DNA of 64,000 nucleotides from Rhea pennata (GCF_028389875.1 NC_084687.1:3384157-3448156); one strand, 5' to 3'. Positions 14,440-51,207 are shown, counted from the first letter of the stretch. Notes: generated by a model not told the origin, from the sequence alone. A program made the numbers and translations.

Positions 14440-17400
14440 TTTCAACAGATTGCATTCAGGCAGTTTCTTTATCTTCAGATGTATGTAGAATTATGTGAAG
14501 CTTTACAGAAAAGCATTTTGTTATTAATATTCTACACCTTGAAGTTGATATTGTCTGCACTATCGTAACATGACACCAGTCCTCTGGGTATTTTTTCCTT
14601 GGTCCCTCTCTGATCAGCTATAACTAAATCCTAGTAAACAATATTTTTTGTTTCAGGTTTTGGTAGTCCTTTACTGAAATAGTGAAGAATGGAGGAATGC
14701 GTTCACTTCATTCTGAAAAGCTAGGAAAATTAGAATAAGATACACTTAGCACTTGGGGGGGGAAATCAATTTCTTAATTATTTTTTCTTTAGATCAGCCA
14801 TAGAGTTTGAAGCAGTAATATCGGTTAGATGTGTGTACTAGGACTGCACTGAAAGCTTTTAACTGAATGAGCAATATACCTCACAAGACTTTACCATGCC
14901 CTCATCAGGAGGATTATCCCATGGCTCAAACTGGCTAGTGTAAAGAGTTGTAGGTGAAACTAGTTTTAGATGGGCAGCCAGCACAGTGTCTGTATACCAT
15001 TCAGACTCTAGTTTAGGGCAAAGATCACATTTAAGTGATTCATCCTTTATGAGCAGGTCCTATGCTCTGGGCTAAATTCCTTAATCTGTGAACAGCTCTA
15101 ACTTTTGCTGCTGGGCATTCTGTGGTGTCTTGATGTAGAATAACAAGGTGGCTCCTCTGGATTCTTCTGCTTCTGGCTGCTAAGTTTTAGCAGTGATACA
15201 ATGGCTAATGGGAATTTTAATATTAAACTATCTGTAATGTATTCCAGTGAGTCTTTCTCATATTTTTTTTCTTTTTTCCTTTAAGTTCTTACTGTTTCCA
15301 AGCAGTTTTTGGAGGAAGGATATAGTACTGCATGTGTAAACTGCAATGCTAAATGATTTTAGTGAACATTCTGAGCAGAGTTGCTTACAGTGGAGGAAAC
15401 TGAGTCCCGGAGCTCTCATACCTTTTGGATTGAAAGACAGGAAAAACTGAAAGCTTAAATAGTATTGAGTAATTCTCAAACCACATATGCTTCCCTACAT
15501 TGTTTTGGACAGTGGCTTCAAGCCAAGCTCCTCTGAGCTGTGTTCAAAACAGAGTAATATGAAAACCATGAAAAGCATAACCCTTATTTCCAGATTCTGT
15601 TGGCTCTCCAGTGGCAGCCTTGATTTAAGATGAAATGGCTTTCCTAACTCTTGGCACCATGGCAAGTCTCCATTGCAAACTTCAGATTTTTTTTTTTGTT
15701 GTTGGCTTGCTCAGCAAAGATCTCAATCTTTCCTTCCCACCCTGATGAGTGTGCACAGTTGAGCACCAGGGGACAACTCAGACGTCAGTATGTTAGCTTT
15801 CAAATTATGGGTATTCATGTTGCAAAACAAATACCTTGCTGAGAGGAAGTCCAGACAATTCTGATCTTTTTCCCTTGTAGCTGTGCAGTGACTTAACTCT
15901 GCTCCTGCATACATACACAAGGCTTCTGTGTTTAGCCAAGCACAAGTCCCTGGACACAGGCTGTAAAGGGACAAAGCACGTACTTTATGGCCAAGGACTC
16001 CACCTATACCTCTAAAAAGCCACAGAAGTAGAAGTCAGAGTTCAAAGGCCTGTCTGTAATCATGTATTTGAAGGCAGTTTGACGTTCTCACCTGACCTAG
16101 TTACAACAACTACAGTTGTTTGGTGCACATAACAGCTCTTTTAATGCCCTTCCCAGCTAACATGATGCCATGCTTTTGTAGCAGCGCATGCTGCAGAAAG
16201 TCAGGCAGCTCTACCGTAGCACTGAATCAGAGGATCCAGATCCTGAAACATCACCATGCCTATTACCCTTGCAGAGTGCAAAGTATATGTAACCCACCCC
16301 CCCCCAAAACCCAGTTGTCATTTTATTAACATTTTACATGGGCTTATAATGGCTACAAAAACATAAAGCAGCAGAGGAACCTCAGGAGTCATGCACAGTG
16401 GCAGAAGCAGTTCTTGGTGTAATGCACTGTGGTGTGTCACACTGAACAGGGAGTTATGAAGAAGGACGAGATAAACCGGTTATATGTGGGCATAGTTAGG
16501 GGACATTTATTCTACTTTTAACAATTAGTGCCAGGCTGTTGTAGAAAGACAAGGCTGTCTTGGCCTGGGGTCAGCAAACCTCTGAGGGCGTCGCTTCCAA
16601 TTCTGTTTTTCTATCCCAGATTGGAAGAGTCCTGGAAGAAACTCAGCAGCAGTGAAGATGCTCCTACCGCTGATCAGTAATACTGTGCTTCAGTGTGAGA
16701 CCTCTGCACAAGGCTCCCCGTTCAGACCACAGTGCAGGCAGGTGCCCAAGGGATTGTGATACCTGTCTCTGCTCTTGCTTCGTTGTGTTGCTTTCCAGAT
16801 CTGGCCAAGTGCCACCTTTGATGTCCTCACCACAGGCTGCTGAAGCCTGGCCTAGGCCACGGAAAGTATGAAACAGAGCAGTAGTCACGGTAGGTGTGAG
16901 CACACCTTGTCAGAGCCAACTCTGCGAGTCAGTTGTTACTAATAGGGGACAACAGATCCCACTGAAGGAACAGGAACGTGCCACCTGTAAAATGAGATTG
17001 TAATAGTTTCTTTCCCTGCGGACTGTTTATATTGTGACTTCTCTGAGGTAGGAATTTTCTTACAGGGTTGTTATATGGTAGGTACTAGCAAAGGAGAGAC
17101 TCTATCATGCCTAAAGCCTTTCAGCTCAACCTTAGTTTGAACACAGTAAGGTCCACATTTGGGAGCGGACCCCTCTCCCCTCCCCTCCCTCTGCCCCTCT
17201 CCCGTTGTGTTGCACTAATACCATGAAATCCAGTGTTACAGTTTCTCTCTTAAAACTCTTTGGAGGGGAACAAGCAGATGTACTAAATATTTAATTCCCA
17301 GAGCTTGTTGTGAGTAATAAGGCAACAACTAGAAATTCTGAAGAGGCTTTTTCTGTCTTCCAAAACTGCACGGTTGCATATCTGAGACTCTATACTTGCC
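14440..17400. other. Intergenic DNA between SLC26A8 and SRPK1
   Basis: About 3 kb of ordinary unique-looking sequence with short ORFs only. A CT-rich stretch lies at about 17,170-17,205. I see no exon with good splice signals, no RNA gene and no recognisable mobile element. GC content rises sharply after 17,440. Confidence 0.6.
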
Positions 17401-17439
17401 TTTCCATGAAAATATTTATAATCTGATGCCAAAGAGCCA

Positions 17440-18377
17440 CTGCTCTTGGGCGCACTTCGAAACGCCAGCTCCTGGCGCTGAAGACCAGGACGCAGGTTCC
17501 TCCTGCAGCCTTGTCCAGCCCCAGGTCGGTGCCTCCCTCTGCTGGCTCCGGGGCCGGCCCGGGGGCGCGTCGGGCCTGCGGTGCGGACCCCCCGGGCGGG
17601 CGGTCAGCGCGTACAGCGCCATCGCAACTGCGGGCAGCGTTGGCAACTGAAACGGCAATGCCAAACTTTATTTGCAAAATTGAGGAAAACATCAGCAAGT
17701 TTGGGATCGTCCCGGCCAGCCGGCGGCCCGTGTGCGGCGATGCCCGCGTGTGCATGCCCTCCGCTGGGTAGCAGAGGAGCAGGTTCTCCGGCCGGTGTAA
17801 GGAGCAGCGTAGCCGTCCCGGAGGGCGGCGGCGTTCGCCCCGGTGCCGCGCTGCGCGGCGGGGACACCCGGGACCGACCCGTCGGGGCCCCGCGGCGGCC
17901 GCGCCCCGCGCCCCGCGCCCCGCGTCACGCGCGCGGCGCCGACGTCACAACCCGGCGCTCGCCCTCGCCCGGCGCGGCCGCGCTCTCGGCTGCCGCGCGT
18001 GCGCGCGCGCGCTCCGCACCATGTCCCTCCTGAAGGCGGCGCCAGGGCCCGCGGCGGGCGGGCGGGGGCGGGGCCAGGCCCGGGGGGGCGGGGCCTGCCC
18101 CGGCAGCCCCGGCTCTAGCCGCTCCCCCAGCAGCAGCACGAGCGGCGCCACCAGCACCACCACCACCACCAGCAGCAGCAGTAGCGGGGGCGGCGGCCGC
18201 CGCCGCCATAACAACGGCGAGGGCGAGGCCGCGTGGTGGCGCGCGCCGCGGCGCGCGAAGGTGCCCAAACCGCGCATGCTCCGCCCGGCGCGGCCTGGCG
18301 CGGCGCAGCAGGGCACGGGCGCAGCGCGCAGGCGCGCGGGGCACCCGGGGCACCCGGGGCTACCGGCGCTAGCGGCC
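17440..18377 (+). promoter_or_regulatory. SRPK1: CpG island promoter and 5' UTR of SRPK1
   Basis: GC content and CpG density jump from about 17,440 and stay high to about 18,870, around the SRPK1 start codon. There is no TATA box, as expected for a broadly expressed gene. Two NRF1-like palindromes are visible: GCGCATGCTC at 18,272-18,281 and GCGCAGGCGC at about 18,330. An ACGTCA half CRE lies near 17,942. The transcription start cannot be fixed; housekeeping use is inferred from the island. Confidence 0.7.
18021..18377 (+). CDS. SRPK1: Candidate in-frame N-terminal extension of SRPK1
   Basis: An ATG at 18,021 (context ACC-ATG-T, with A at -3) opens a frame that runs without a stop into the usual SRPK1 ATG at 18,378, exactly 119 codons later. 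The encoded stretch is Gly/Arg/Ser-rich with Thr and Ser runs (TTTTTSSSSS), then basic (WWRAPRRAKVPKPRM). Longer SRPK1 isoforms with extended N termini have been reported in human, but I cannot show homology to them. Long frames lacking stops are common in GC-rich DNA, so this may simply be 5' UTR. Translation is unproven. Confidence 0.25.
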
Positions 18378-43735
<25,358 letters not shown>

Positions 43736-44210
43736 AGGCTTCAACCCAATGCCACAGCACTACATTCTGGTTTACAGCATAGCATACACACACCCAGCTG
43801 CCCCCTCCTAAATCCATTTTTTTTTTCTCCTTGTTCATTTTCAGTGTGAAGTTCTTCCTTCAAGGCTTCCAAGATTTTAGATAAATCTAACGTGTTCTGC
43901 TGAGTTTGCTTGTGTGACTCAATGGGGACTCTCCTCAGCCAGTGGGCATCATCTGTGTTCTGCCTCGCTAGGGCTTTGCCAAAGACTAATTGACTGGAAT
44001 ATGAAGTTTTTTCCTGAGTCTCCTCACTGTTAAACAGCACATGCGGTAGATGAGAGCTCATCTGTGCTGAGATAGCTCCCTTAACTAAATTTCAACTGTC
44101 CTTTGCTCGTGAGGGGAACATGAAGATCTGAACTCATTTCACTGACTCGGGAGTCAGTTTCCTGCTGTTTATCCAGTAGCTGGTGATGGGGTGAGAAGTA
44201 ACAGAGGGCA

Positions 44211-44457
44211 CCAAGGTGGTGTTAATTCCATGTAGAGCAAAGACCTTGAAATCCTCCATCATTTTCTAGGTGTCTACTGTATTCTTTGCTCTCCAGTCAC
44301 ATAATTCTTATTTAGTTTTAGCTGCCTAAATCTTTTTGAAATGAACTATTTAAATCTAGATTTTAGTATCACTTATTTCTTCCCCCAGCGTGCCCCTGCC
44401 CCTTTACTTTTTCCCCTCCCTGTGCCCAGATAGTCAGAATAGTTTCTAAATTCAGCA
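44211..44457 (+). repeat. Diverged duplicated segment, copy 2 (SRPK1 3' UTR)
   Basis: Second copy of the 43,256-43,483 segment, sharing AAGGTGGTGTTAATTCC, AAAGACCTTGAAATCCTCC, CTCCAGTCACA and TTTTAGTATCACTT. The unit could be an old local duplication or two insertions of an unrecognised dispersed repeat. Confidence 0.8.
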
Positions 44458-46095
44458 GCATTTAATGAGTATCTTCAAATGCCTGAGCCTGTGACTAAAA
44501 GGTGACAAGGAAAATGAGCAAAAGCTGGAACTGACTAAACGCACAATCTTCGGCATACAGATGGGTGCGCCCTTTGGCTGCAGAGAGGTAGCCTTGTTGC
44601 AGGCAACTCTTCCAATGTTTTAGTGAGCTGGTTTTTATTTTTCACCCTATACTGACACTTTTTGCCTTGCCTGAGATGGTTGCTACATCTGTGAGAGACC
44701 GCCTTTCGCTGATTCGGTGTACTCTGGCTCTTACTTTTTGACCATTTTGCTTTTTCCCAGATGAAGGGTGGCAGCATCTGTATCGCATCCATGCTATAGC
44801 CCTTGACTTGGAAACTCGACACTTGAAAGCCCAACTTTCTTTTATGTTAACTTGCTTCAGGTGCTGGCCTTCAGAAATAACTTCCCAGAATGGGATTGCC
44901 TTTCATTTTCTGGGGCATTAATGCAAGGAGAGCTAACAGGTGGGAGAAAACTGGTTGACTTTTCCATGCAGACATCTAGAGATGCCCGAAATAAAATGTT
45001 CTGTCGATTTGCTGTATAAACTTCTCAGAGGGGGTTGGATGTAATAAGTAAATGGGTTAATTTTAATTAAGTTAAATCACTGTGGCATTTTGCTAGTTCT
45101 GTGATGGCTTCTTCTAGACTTGTCCATCCTTATTACAGATTCAGTGCATCCCACTCTAAAGCAAGATCTGGCAGTGTTGAGACTTCAGAGGTACTTCCTC
45201 ACCCTGGACCAAATAGGCCTTTGGATTGATGGTAGTTTTCAAAGGATAGAAGTACCGCAGAAACGTACTGGAGGCCAAGCAGATGCGCTCTGAGGTGATG
45301 TGCTGCCGAAGCAGCCAAGATGACTGTTACGTGTCACTCCTCTATTTGTGTTTGAAATCCTGGTTCGTGAGGATTGTTCGTTCATAAAACTTGATGTCAT
45401 TTAATCCACTTGAAAAGCATTTCTCCAGTCCAGTGCCTGATTTGGCTTATTAATGCAATTCATGCTGCATGCTCCTTTAGGGATAGGTCAGGTTCTCTAT
45501 GCATATAACGTAAAATTAAAGGAAAGAAACATGCAAAACAATTTTAAACTGCTCACTTGACTCCCCCCCCCCCCTTTCATCTGGAGTTTCCCCGTTCGGT
45601 GTTGCCTCCCTATCTGTTACAGAGGGACTGCAGCCAGGACTGGATTCTAGCATACCTACTGTCTAAATACTGTGAAGATACATTGACAGGGCAACAACTT
45701 CTGTTGTCGTCTTGGAAGCTCACCCGGTTCTGTGTACTTCAAACTGACCGATTAGAGAATTGTTTCTAGGAGGGGTCTGCACACTTCGATGCTGAGGGCT
45801 TCTGCCCATCTTTCCCTGCCCTCTGCCACCCTGACTGGAGGAGGATGGGTTTTTTTATTGAGATAGCCAAGGCTAGAGCCAGCTTCGGAGTTGAAGACCC
45901 ACAGGATGAGCTGTCAGGATTCAGTCTTGTACCTTGTGCTCGTTCACTTGGGGTTTGTTAAATTTCCAAATTGCCGTAAAGTGCTCGCACTAAAGGATTT
46001 GTACTTGCTGTGTCAGTCTAAAACCTGAAGGAAAATACATTTTTATTCTTTCTACTTGAGTGCTTTGTCTTTTTTTTTCTTTGTAAAAGCAGTAC

Positions 46096-46101
46096 AATAA
46101 A
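46096..46101 (+). terminator. SRPK1: SRPK1 polyadenylation signal
   Basis: AATAAA after a T-rich stretch, 2.36 kb past the stop codon. It is the best signal seen between SRPK1 and LHFPL5. Earlier alternative sites are possible. Confidence 0.6.
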
Positions 46102-47664
46102 TAGATTATTTAATACTTGAGCCCTCTTCCTCATATGTTCCCCATATGTTCAAACCTGTTCTTTCAGAACTGGTGTCCAGTCACTTGTTTGAATTCTCCA
46201 TGTATAATAGCATTTCATTTTTTTTTCCCTAGGATTAAATACAGTGAAATGCCGCAGTTAAGGGTGTTGCTACTGTGACCCATTTCTAATGGGGAAAAAT
46301 AGTAAAGGTCAGGATAACTCTACTGGAGTTTACCTTTCTGAAATGTTTCCCACACCCCAACTCATTTCCATGTGAAGTCTTAACAAAACCTTCCCAAACA
46401 CTTTGGTAGAGGGGAGCACAAAGTGGAAGATTGTCGTTAAAACCGACTTGAGTTGTCTGCAGAAGGAGCTAATACAACTATACGTGGGGTAGAAATGAAA
46501 ATCCTAACCCGGGTTAATTCTGGATTCTGACCAGGTGGGAGCGCAGAGCCCCGGAACGGGGAGCTGTGCCGAAGCCTGCAGCAGGTGGGTGTCGGATGGG
46601 GCGTGCGGTGATGGCTACATCGGATCAGCAGCAGGTTCCCGTGTGCGGTGGGTTGGTGCCGATGGGCACCATCTGCTGCAGGTTGGCAGTACTGTTACGT
46701 GGTGCACTGGAGCCCAGCGGATTATTTTTCTTTTTTCCGCCAGAAAAGTGCCCTCCTTAAGGAGTGACGTTTCGTTTTCTGTTGCCCGGAGTGGGAGGTA
46801 AACCGAATTGCAGTAGTATTTTCCTGTAGGGTAATGCAGGTGGCTGATAACTTCTGCTAGTTACGTAGCCTTTTCTCTGTTCATGTGGATTTTTGAAAGG
46901 TGATGTGAGAGAAGATGAGTCGTGTGTGGGTTCCCCCCCGCCCCAAACATGTGCAAGATCATAGGGCCACCCTGGGACATGCTGCAGGATTTCCCCAGCC
47001 CCAAGAAGACTAACGTGAAATTGAAAACACTAATTTTTCTTTTTTTTTTTAATTCAGAAGTAATTTCCTGGAAAGAAGGTGTACAAACCCCGAGAAGAAG
47101 CAAATTGCGTCCCCTTCCCTCCCCCTTTCCCCAGGGTTGCTGATGGACTCCACAACCTGTGTCCAGTTCAGCTGGGCTTTTCCCATCAGATAAACCGGGA
47201 GCTGCGAGTGGAGAGTGGCCCCTTACGGGAACAGAGCAGCTGCAGAAAATCCACAGAAGCTGATAAGTTCAAAGCTCCTGCAAAAGAAATTTTAAAGAAA
47301 AAGAGTTAAGTTCCTTGGGGCTGCCTGAAGAGCTCTAGGTGGCCATAGGCAGAGAAGGAACAGGTCACCCAATGTCAACCAGAGCAGGACTTCAGGTTTT
47401 AAGAGTTTTTTTGGTTGGTTTGGGGATTTTTTGGGGGGGGGAGGGTGTCACTTGGCAGGAACTTCTGCTTTCCTGCTGTCAGGAGGTGAAAGCAAAGATT
47501 TCCCATTTAACCACGGATAAACTCTGTGCAAAAATGGCACCAGAATCGACGTATTGCTGTCCATCCCTCAATCATCCGCAAAATACAAGGCTGCTGTTGC
47601 AGACGCTCGTGAGAAATGTTAAAATCAGTTCCGCGGACGCCGCTTACCGTGGCGATCAGCGCTG
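46102..47664. other. Interval between SRPK1 and LHFPL5, probably including the LHFPL5 3' UTR
   Basis: SRPK1 and LHFPL5 converge here. The LHFPL5 3' UTR should occupy the right part, but I found no clear minus-strand AATAAA to mark its end. Otherwise the sequence is unremarkable, with short G-runs and C-runs (for example near 47,430) and no further gene. Confidence 0.5.
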
Positions 47665-47681
47665 TCACTCATTGCCTTCTT
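47665..47681 (-). other. LHFPL5: 17-nt terminal coding exon of LHFPL5
   Basis: On the minus strand a pyrimidine-rich acceptor (TTTTGTTTTACAG) precedes AAGAAGGCAATGAGTGA. With the single leftover G from the previous exon this reads E-E-G-N-E-stop. Human LHFPL5 also ends with a short acidic tail (TEEV). Total length and phase fit, so I take this as the last exon; it is too short to call by ORF. Confidence 0.75.
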
Positions 47682-49267
47682 CTGTAAAACAAAAGATAAT
47701 CGCTGCGTTAATGGGCTGTGGGAATATAATTGGGAAGGTGCAGGAGTGTTTTTCAGGCTTGTTCTCGAGCAGGGGGGAAAAAGGCGCTTTGAAATGAGGG
47801 AGGGAAGCCCTGGCGTGCGTACAGAGACGTCCACGACTTAGTGGCGGGATCCCTTTTTGCTCATGCAATAGGGGGGAAAAAGTGGGGAAGGGAAGAGGAA
47901 GTATTTTAACGCTGAGCTCTTTTCAAGGCGTCCAACGCGACGTTCGGCCGGGGGACCCCCGGCCCCGCGGGGCGCGCGGGACGATCGCCGGCTCGGAGCC
48001 CGTGGGCGGCTTTCTTAGGGGAGCCCCGTTTACCTTTATTTTCCACTTTGAAATCGGACGGGAGGAGGTTGTCCTGCCGGTTCCCTAGCACGAACGCCAG
48101 GAAGGAGAGGATGAGGGCGTCGAGGATGCCGATGATGCAGAGGATGTACGCCCAGCGCACGGTGCAGGCGCCCAGCGTGTACTTGTCCGTCTTGTCCCCG
48201 CACATGCGCTTCACCTCGGCCGAGTCCCAGCCGTCGGGGTAGATGAGGCAGCCGATCATGAGGCCGGTGGCTGCGAGCGGAGGCGGATGTCACCGCGGTC
48301 ACCTCGGAGGGACGTTGCTCGTCGCTCTGCTCCTCGTTTTAGCTCGAGCCCCCTCGCAGCTGGCGCGTGGGCCCCGGGCCGAGGAGCTCTCCGAGGAAAA
48401 CGCCCCGGCCCGCTTGCAGGGCCGAGACCCTCGCGACGGTTTCCGTGCGGGATGCGGCTCCTCGGCCGTACGACGCGTCCCGCCCGGCGGCGGGGCTCGG
48501 CGATCCGCCTCCGCCAGCGGACGTCAAGCGCCGGCGTCGCTCCCCCGCGGGCTCCGGGGAGGTTGAGCTGCTCCCAAGCCTCTTATCTAAATCCTCCCCC
48601 GAGCTCGTTCCCTTAGCCGGGAACTGGAGCAACGGCGCCCGGCGCCGCAGCGCGAGCGGTGCCGCCGGCGGCCGAGGGCCGGATTGGGTTTCGGCGGCTC
48701 CCGGCGAGGCCGGGCGGGCGGGAGCCAGGTTACCGGGCTCTCGGGTGTCCGCTCCCGGCCGCAGAACACGATCCGCGCCCGCCAGCTCCCTCCCCAGCCC
48801 CCGGGCGTCGCTCCCTCCACCGAGAGCATCTCCGGGCCCCCCCGGCCCAGCTCACCTGCCGCCAGCTGCATCCAGGCGCAGACTTTGTAGACGGTGGCGG
48901 CGTTGCAGAAGAAGAAGAGGCTGAAGCAGAGGATGGAGCCGACGATGAGGAAGGTGGAGATGCCCACGAAGAACATGGCCGTTTTGAAGGCGCTGGAGGG
49001 GATGGTGCCGAAGTCGAGCGGGCTGCCCTTGCAGATCAGCTCGCCGGTGAGCGCGTTGCCGATGCAGTAGGAGAAGAGGCCGAAGTAGCCGGCCTGCGGC
49101 GTGTCGATGCTGTCGCCGATCCAGTAGGGCTGGATGAAGGTCACCACCATGAGGATGGAGAAGCAGAGGGTGAAGAGGGCCCAGAGCACCCCCATGGCCC
49201 GCGCGTTCCTCACGTAGTTGGTGTGATAAATCCGCGCGGCCTCCTGCGCCGGCAACAGCTTGGGCAT
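47665..49267 (-). CDS. LHFPL5: LHFPL5 (TMHS), tetraspan LHFP-like protein 5
   Basis: Four-pass membrane protein; in mammals it is a subunit of the hair-cell mechanotransduction channel complex that binds PCDH15 and TMC1, and loss causes deafness. Three coding exons on the minus strand (49267-48856, 48270-48034, 47681-47665) join to 666 nt, 221 residues (human 219). The start [21 protein letters not shown] is chosen by match to human [11 protein letters not shown], although the frame stays open upstream through a minisatellite. The first exon holds TM1 and [20 protein letters not shown], a conserved extracellular block. Next come [20 protein letters not shown] and [24 protein letters not shown]. 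The second exon has [15 protein letters not shown] and the last TM ([14 protein letters not shown]). All junctions use GT-AG sites (donors GTGAGC and GTAAAC). Any 5' non-coding exon was not identified. Confidence 0.93.
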
Positions 49268-49330
49268 GGCCCCCCCCCCCTCCCCCGGTCCTCCCCCCAC
49301 CCCGGGAGGGGCCGCCGCGGCTGCCCCCCG

Positions 49331-49354
49331 CCCCGGCCCCGGCCCCGGCCCCGG
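49331..49354 (-). repeat. GGGGCC hexanucleotide repeat, 4 copies
   Basis: Four tandem CCCCGG units on the plus strand, read as GGGGCC on the LHFPL5 strand. They lie about 65 bases upstream of the LHFPL5 start codon, so probably in its 5' UTR or promoter. Confidence 0.85.
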
Positions 49355-49480
49355 CGAGCGGCGGCGGCGAGCGGCGCGCCCGGGAGCGCGGCGGATGCGC
49401 CGAGCGCTGCGCTGTGCCGCGCTGCGCCGCGCCGCCCGCCCGCCCCCGGCTGCGCTGAGCGGCCGGCCCGGGAGGCGCCC

Positions 49481-49985
49481 CGGGATGCACCGGGAGCTCC
49501 CGCCCCGGGAAGTGCCCCCGCCCCGGGGGGGGACCCTGGGATGCACCGGGATGCACCGGGAGCTCCCGCCCCGGGAAGTGTCCCCGCCCTGGGAGGGACC
49601 CTGGGATGCACCGGGATGCACCGGGAGCTCCCGCCCCGGGAAGTGCCCCCGCCCCGGGGGGGACCCTGGGATGCACCGGGATGCACCGGGAGCTCCCGCC
49701 CCGGGAAGTACCCCCGCCCTGGGAGGGACCCTGGGATGCACCGGGATGCACTGGGATGCACCGGGAGTTCCTGCCCTGGGAAATGCCCCCGCCCCGGCAG
49801 AGACCCTGGGATGCACTGGGATGCACCAGGAGCTCCTGCCCCAGGAAATGCCCCCGCCCCGGGAGGGATCCTGGGATGCACTGGGATGCACCGGGATGCA
49901 TCAGGAGCTCCCACCCCAGGAAGTGAACCCACCCCAGGAGGGATCCCAGGATGCACCAGGAGCTCCTGCCCCAGGAGGGACCCCG
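49481..49985. repeat. 65-bp minisatellite upstream of LHFPL5
   Basis: Eight tandem units marked by CGGGAGCTCC or variants begin at 49491, 49557, 49622, 49687, 49762, 49827, 49902 and 49957, spaced 66, 65, 65, 75, 65, 75 and 55 bases. Length changes of 10 bases come from gain or loss of an inner 10-bp subunit GGGATGCACC. Units on the left are nearly identical; those on the right drift (CCAGG for CCGGG). The period is not a multiple of three and the array lacks stops, so several frames stay open across it. Confidence 0.95.
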
Positions 49986-50600
49986 AGATACACCGTGTAC
50001 CCCGCCACCCCTGCACCATGCCATGCACCCTGCAACATGCACCCCGGGATGTGCTGCGCACCCCAGGATCAGTCCTGGGCTGTGCCACTGCTCCCTCCCC
50101 CCTGAGCCCCCCGCCCTGGGATGCACCTTGTGCCCCCACTGTTGCAGCCCGCGGTGGGCTGTGCACCCCTGCTCTGCACCCCGGGGTGTGCCCTCGGGTG
50201 TGCCATGTGCCCCCCAGGATGGGCTGTGCACCCCCCACTGTGCAGGATGTGCCCCAGGATGCATTGTGCACCCCAGGATGTGCCCAGGGATGTGCTGTGC
50301 TCCCTGGGGTGTGCTGTGCACCCCGGGACGCGTCATACGCCACAGGATGTGCCATGTGTCCGTGTTGTGCCCCCCGGGATACACTGTGCACCCCCACTGC
50401 GTGCCCTGGCGTGTGCCCCGGGTCCTTCCCCAGCACGTGCTTTGCACCCTTGGATGGGCCGCGTGTCCCTGCCACGTGCCCGGGCTGTGCCGGGTGCCCC
50501 TGCCGCGTGCCCGGCGTGGGGTCCCTGCGCACCCCGGCGTGCAGCACGTGCCCCTGCTGTGCGCCCCGGACTGCACCGAGCGCCTCGGGATGCGTCACCT
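49986..50600. repeat. Degenerate GTGCACCCCAGGATG-type repeats
   Basis: The sequence continues as a decayed array of short elements resembling GTGCACCCCAGGATGTGC, with variable spacing of roughly 15-25 bases. It looks like an older and more eroded relative of the neighbouring minisatellite. No gene is supported despite long open frames. Confidence 0.7.
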
Positions 50601-51163
50601 CCTCCAGGACGTGGCCCGGGATGCAGCCCAGGGACAGCCGGGCGCCCCGCGCCCTCCCAGCCGAGCCGGGCCGGGGCTCCGCGGGTGTCCCTGGGGCGCT
50701 CCCCGGAGCCGGTGCCGCCGCCAAGGCCGAGGTGTTAACCGCTGCCGGGAGCAGCGCGAAAGCTGCGCCGTTCCCAGAGCTGTTCGAGCAGCCGGACGCG
50801 GCGCGACTGCGAGCGCGGCTCCGGGCTCCCGGGGCGGCCGAGCCGCAGCGAGCCGCCAGCCCTTCCCCGCCGGGCGCTGCAGCCGCGGGGCACCCGCCGG
50901 TAACTTTTGCCTTGGCGCAAACTCATATTTGGCAACAATTCTGCAAAAAAAATGAGGGTTGGAGGAGGCGAAAGGTTGGAAATAACTCTGTGGTCGCGTC
51001 GCATTTGGGCGTCCGTTTTTTTTTTGTTTGGTTTTGGTTTGGTTTTTTTTGCTTTTTCGGCGTGCCCGCCGTGGGAAGGGCCGGGGGGGGGGGGTGTCGT
51101 GGCGAAGGTGCCACGGGGCCGGGCGTGATAGGAGCGGCCGGGTCAGCCGGCGGCGGCGGCGGG
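50601..51163. other. GC-rich interval and CLPS upstream region
   Basis: About 560 bases between the repeat array and the CLPS TATA box. The middle (50,900-51,060) is less GC-rich, with T-runs and A-runs. It is the natural place for pancreatic control elements of CLPS, but I could not identify a clear PTF1 site. Confidence 0.45.
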
Positions 51164-51169
51164 TATAAA
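51164..51169 (+). promoter_or_regulatory. CLPS: TATA box of CLPS
   Basis: TATAAA in GGGTATAAAGGCGCG, 39 bases before the CLPS start codon. The transcription start should fall near 51,190-51,200, leaving a very short 5' UTR. A strong TATA box is typical of pancreatic enzyme genes. Confidence 0.85.
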
Positions 51170-51207
51170 GGCGCGCGGCGGCGGTGGCAGCGAGCCCCGT
51201 GCCCACC

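Larger units (their letters stand above)
43736..46101 (+). other. SRPK1: SRPK1 3' UTR
   Basis: About 2.4 kb from the stop to an AATAAA. It includes the second copy of the duplicated segment and a C11 run at about 45,564-45,574. No other gene is seen here. Confidence 0.7.

Noticed and set aside
48587-50724. Minus-strand open frames of 434, 574 and 504 codons
   Set aside because: All cross the minisatellite, and its 65-base period keeps several frames open at once. Only the part below 49,268 in the first of them is real, as LHFPL5 exon sequence.
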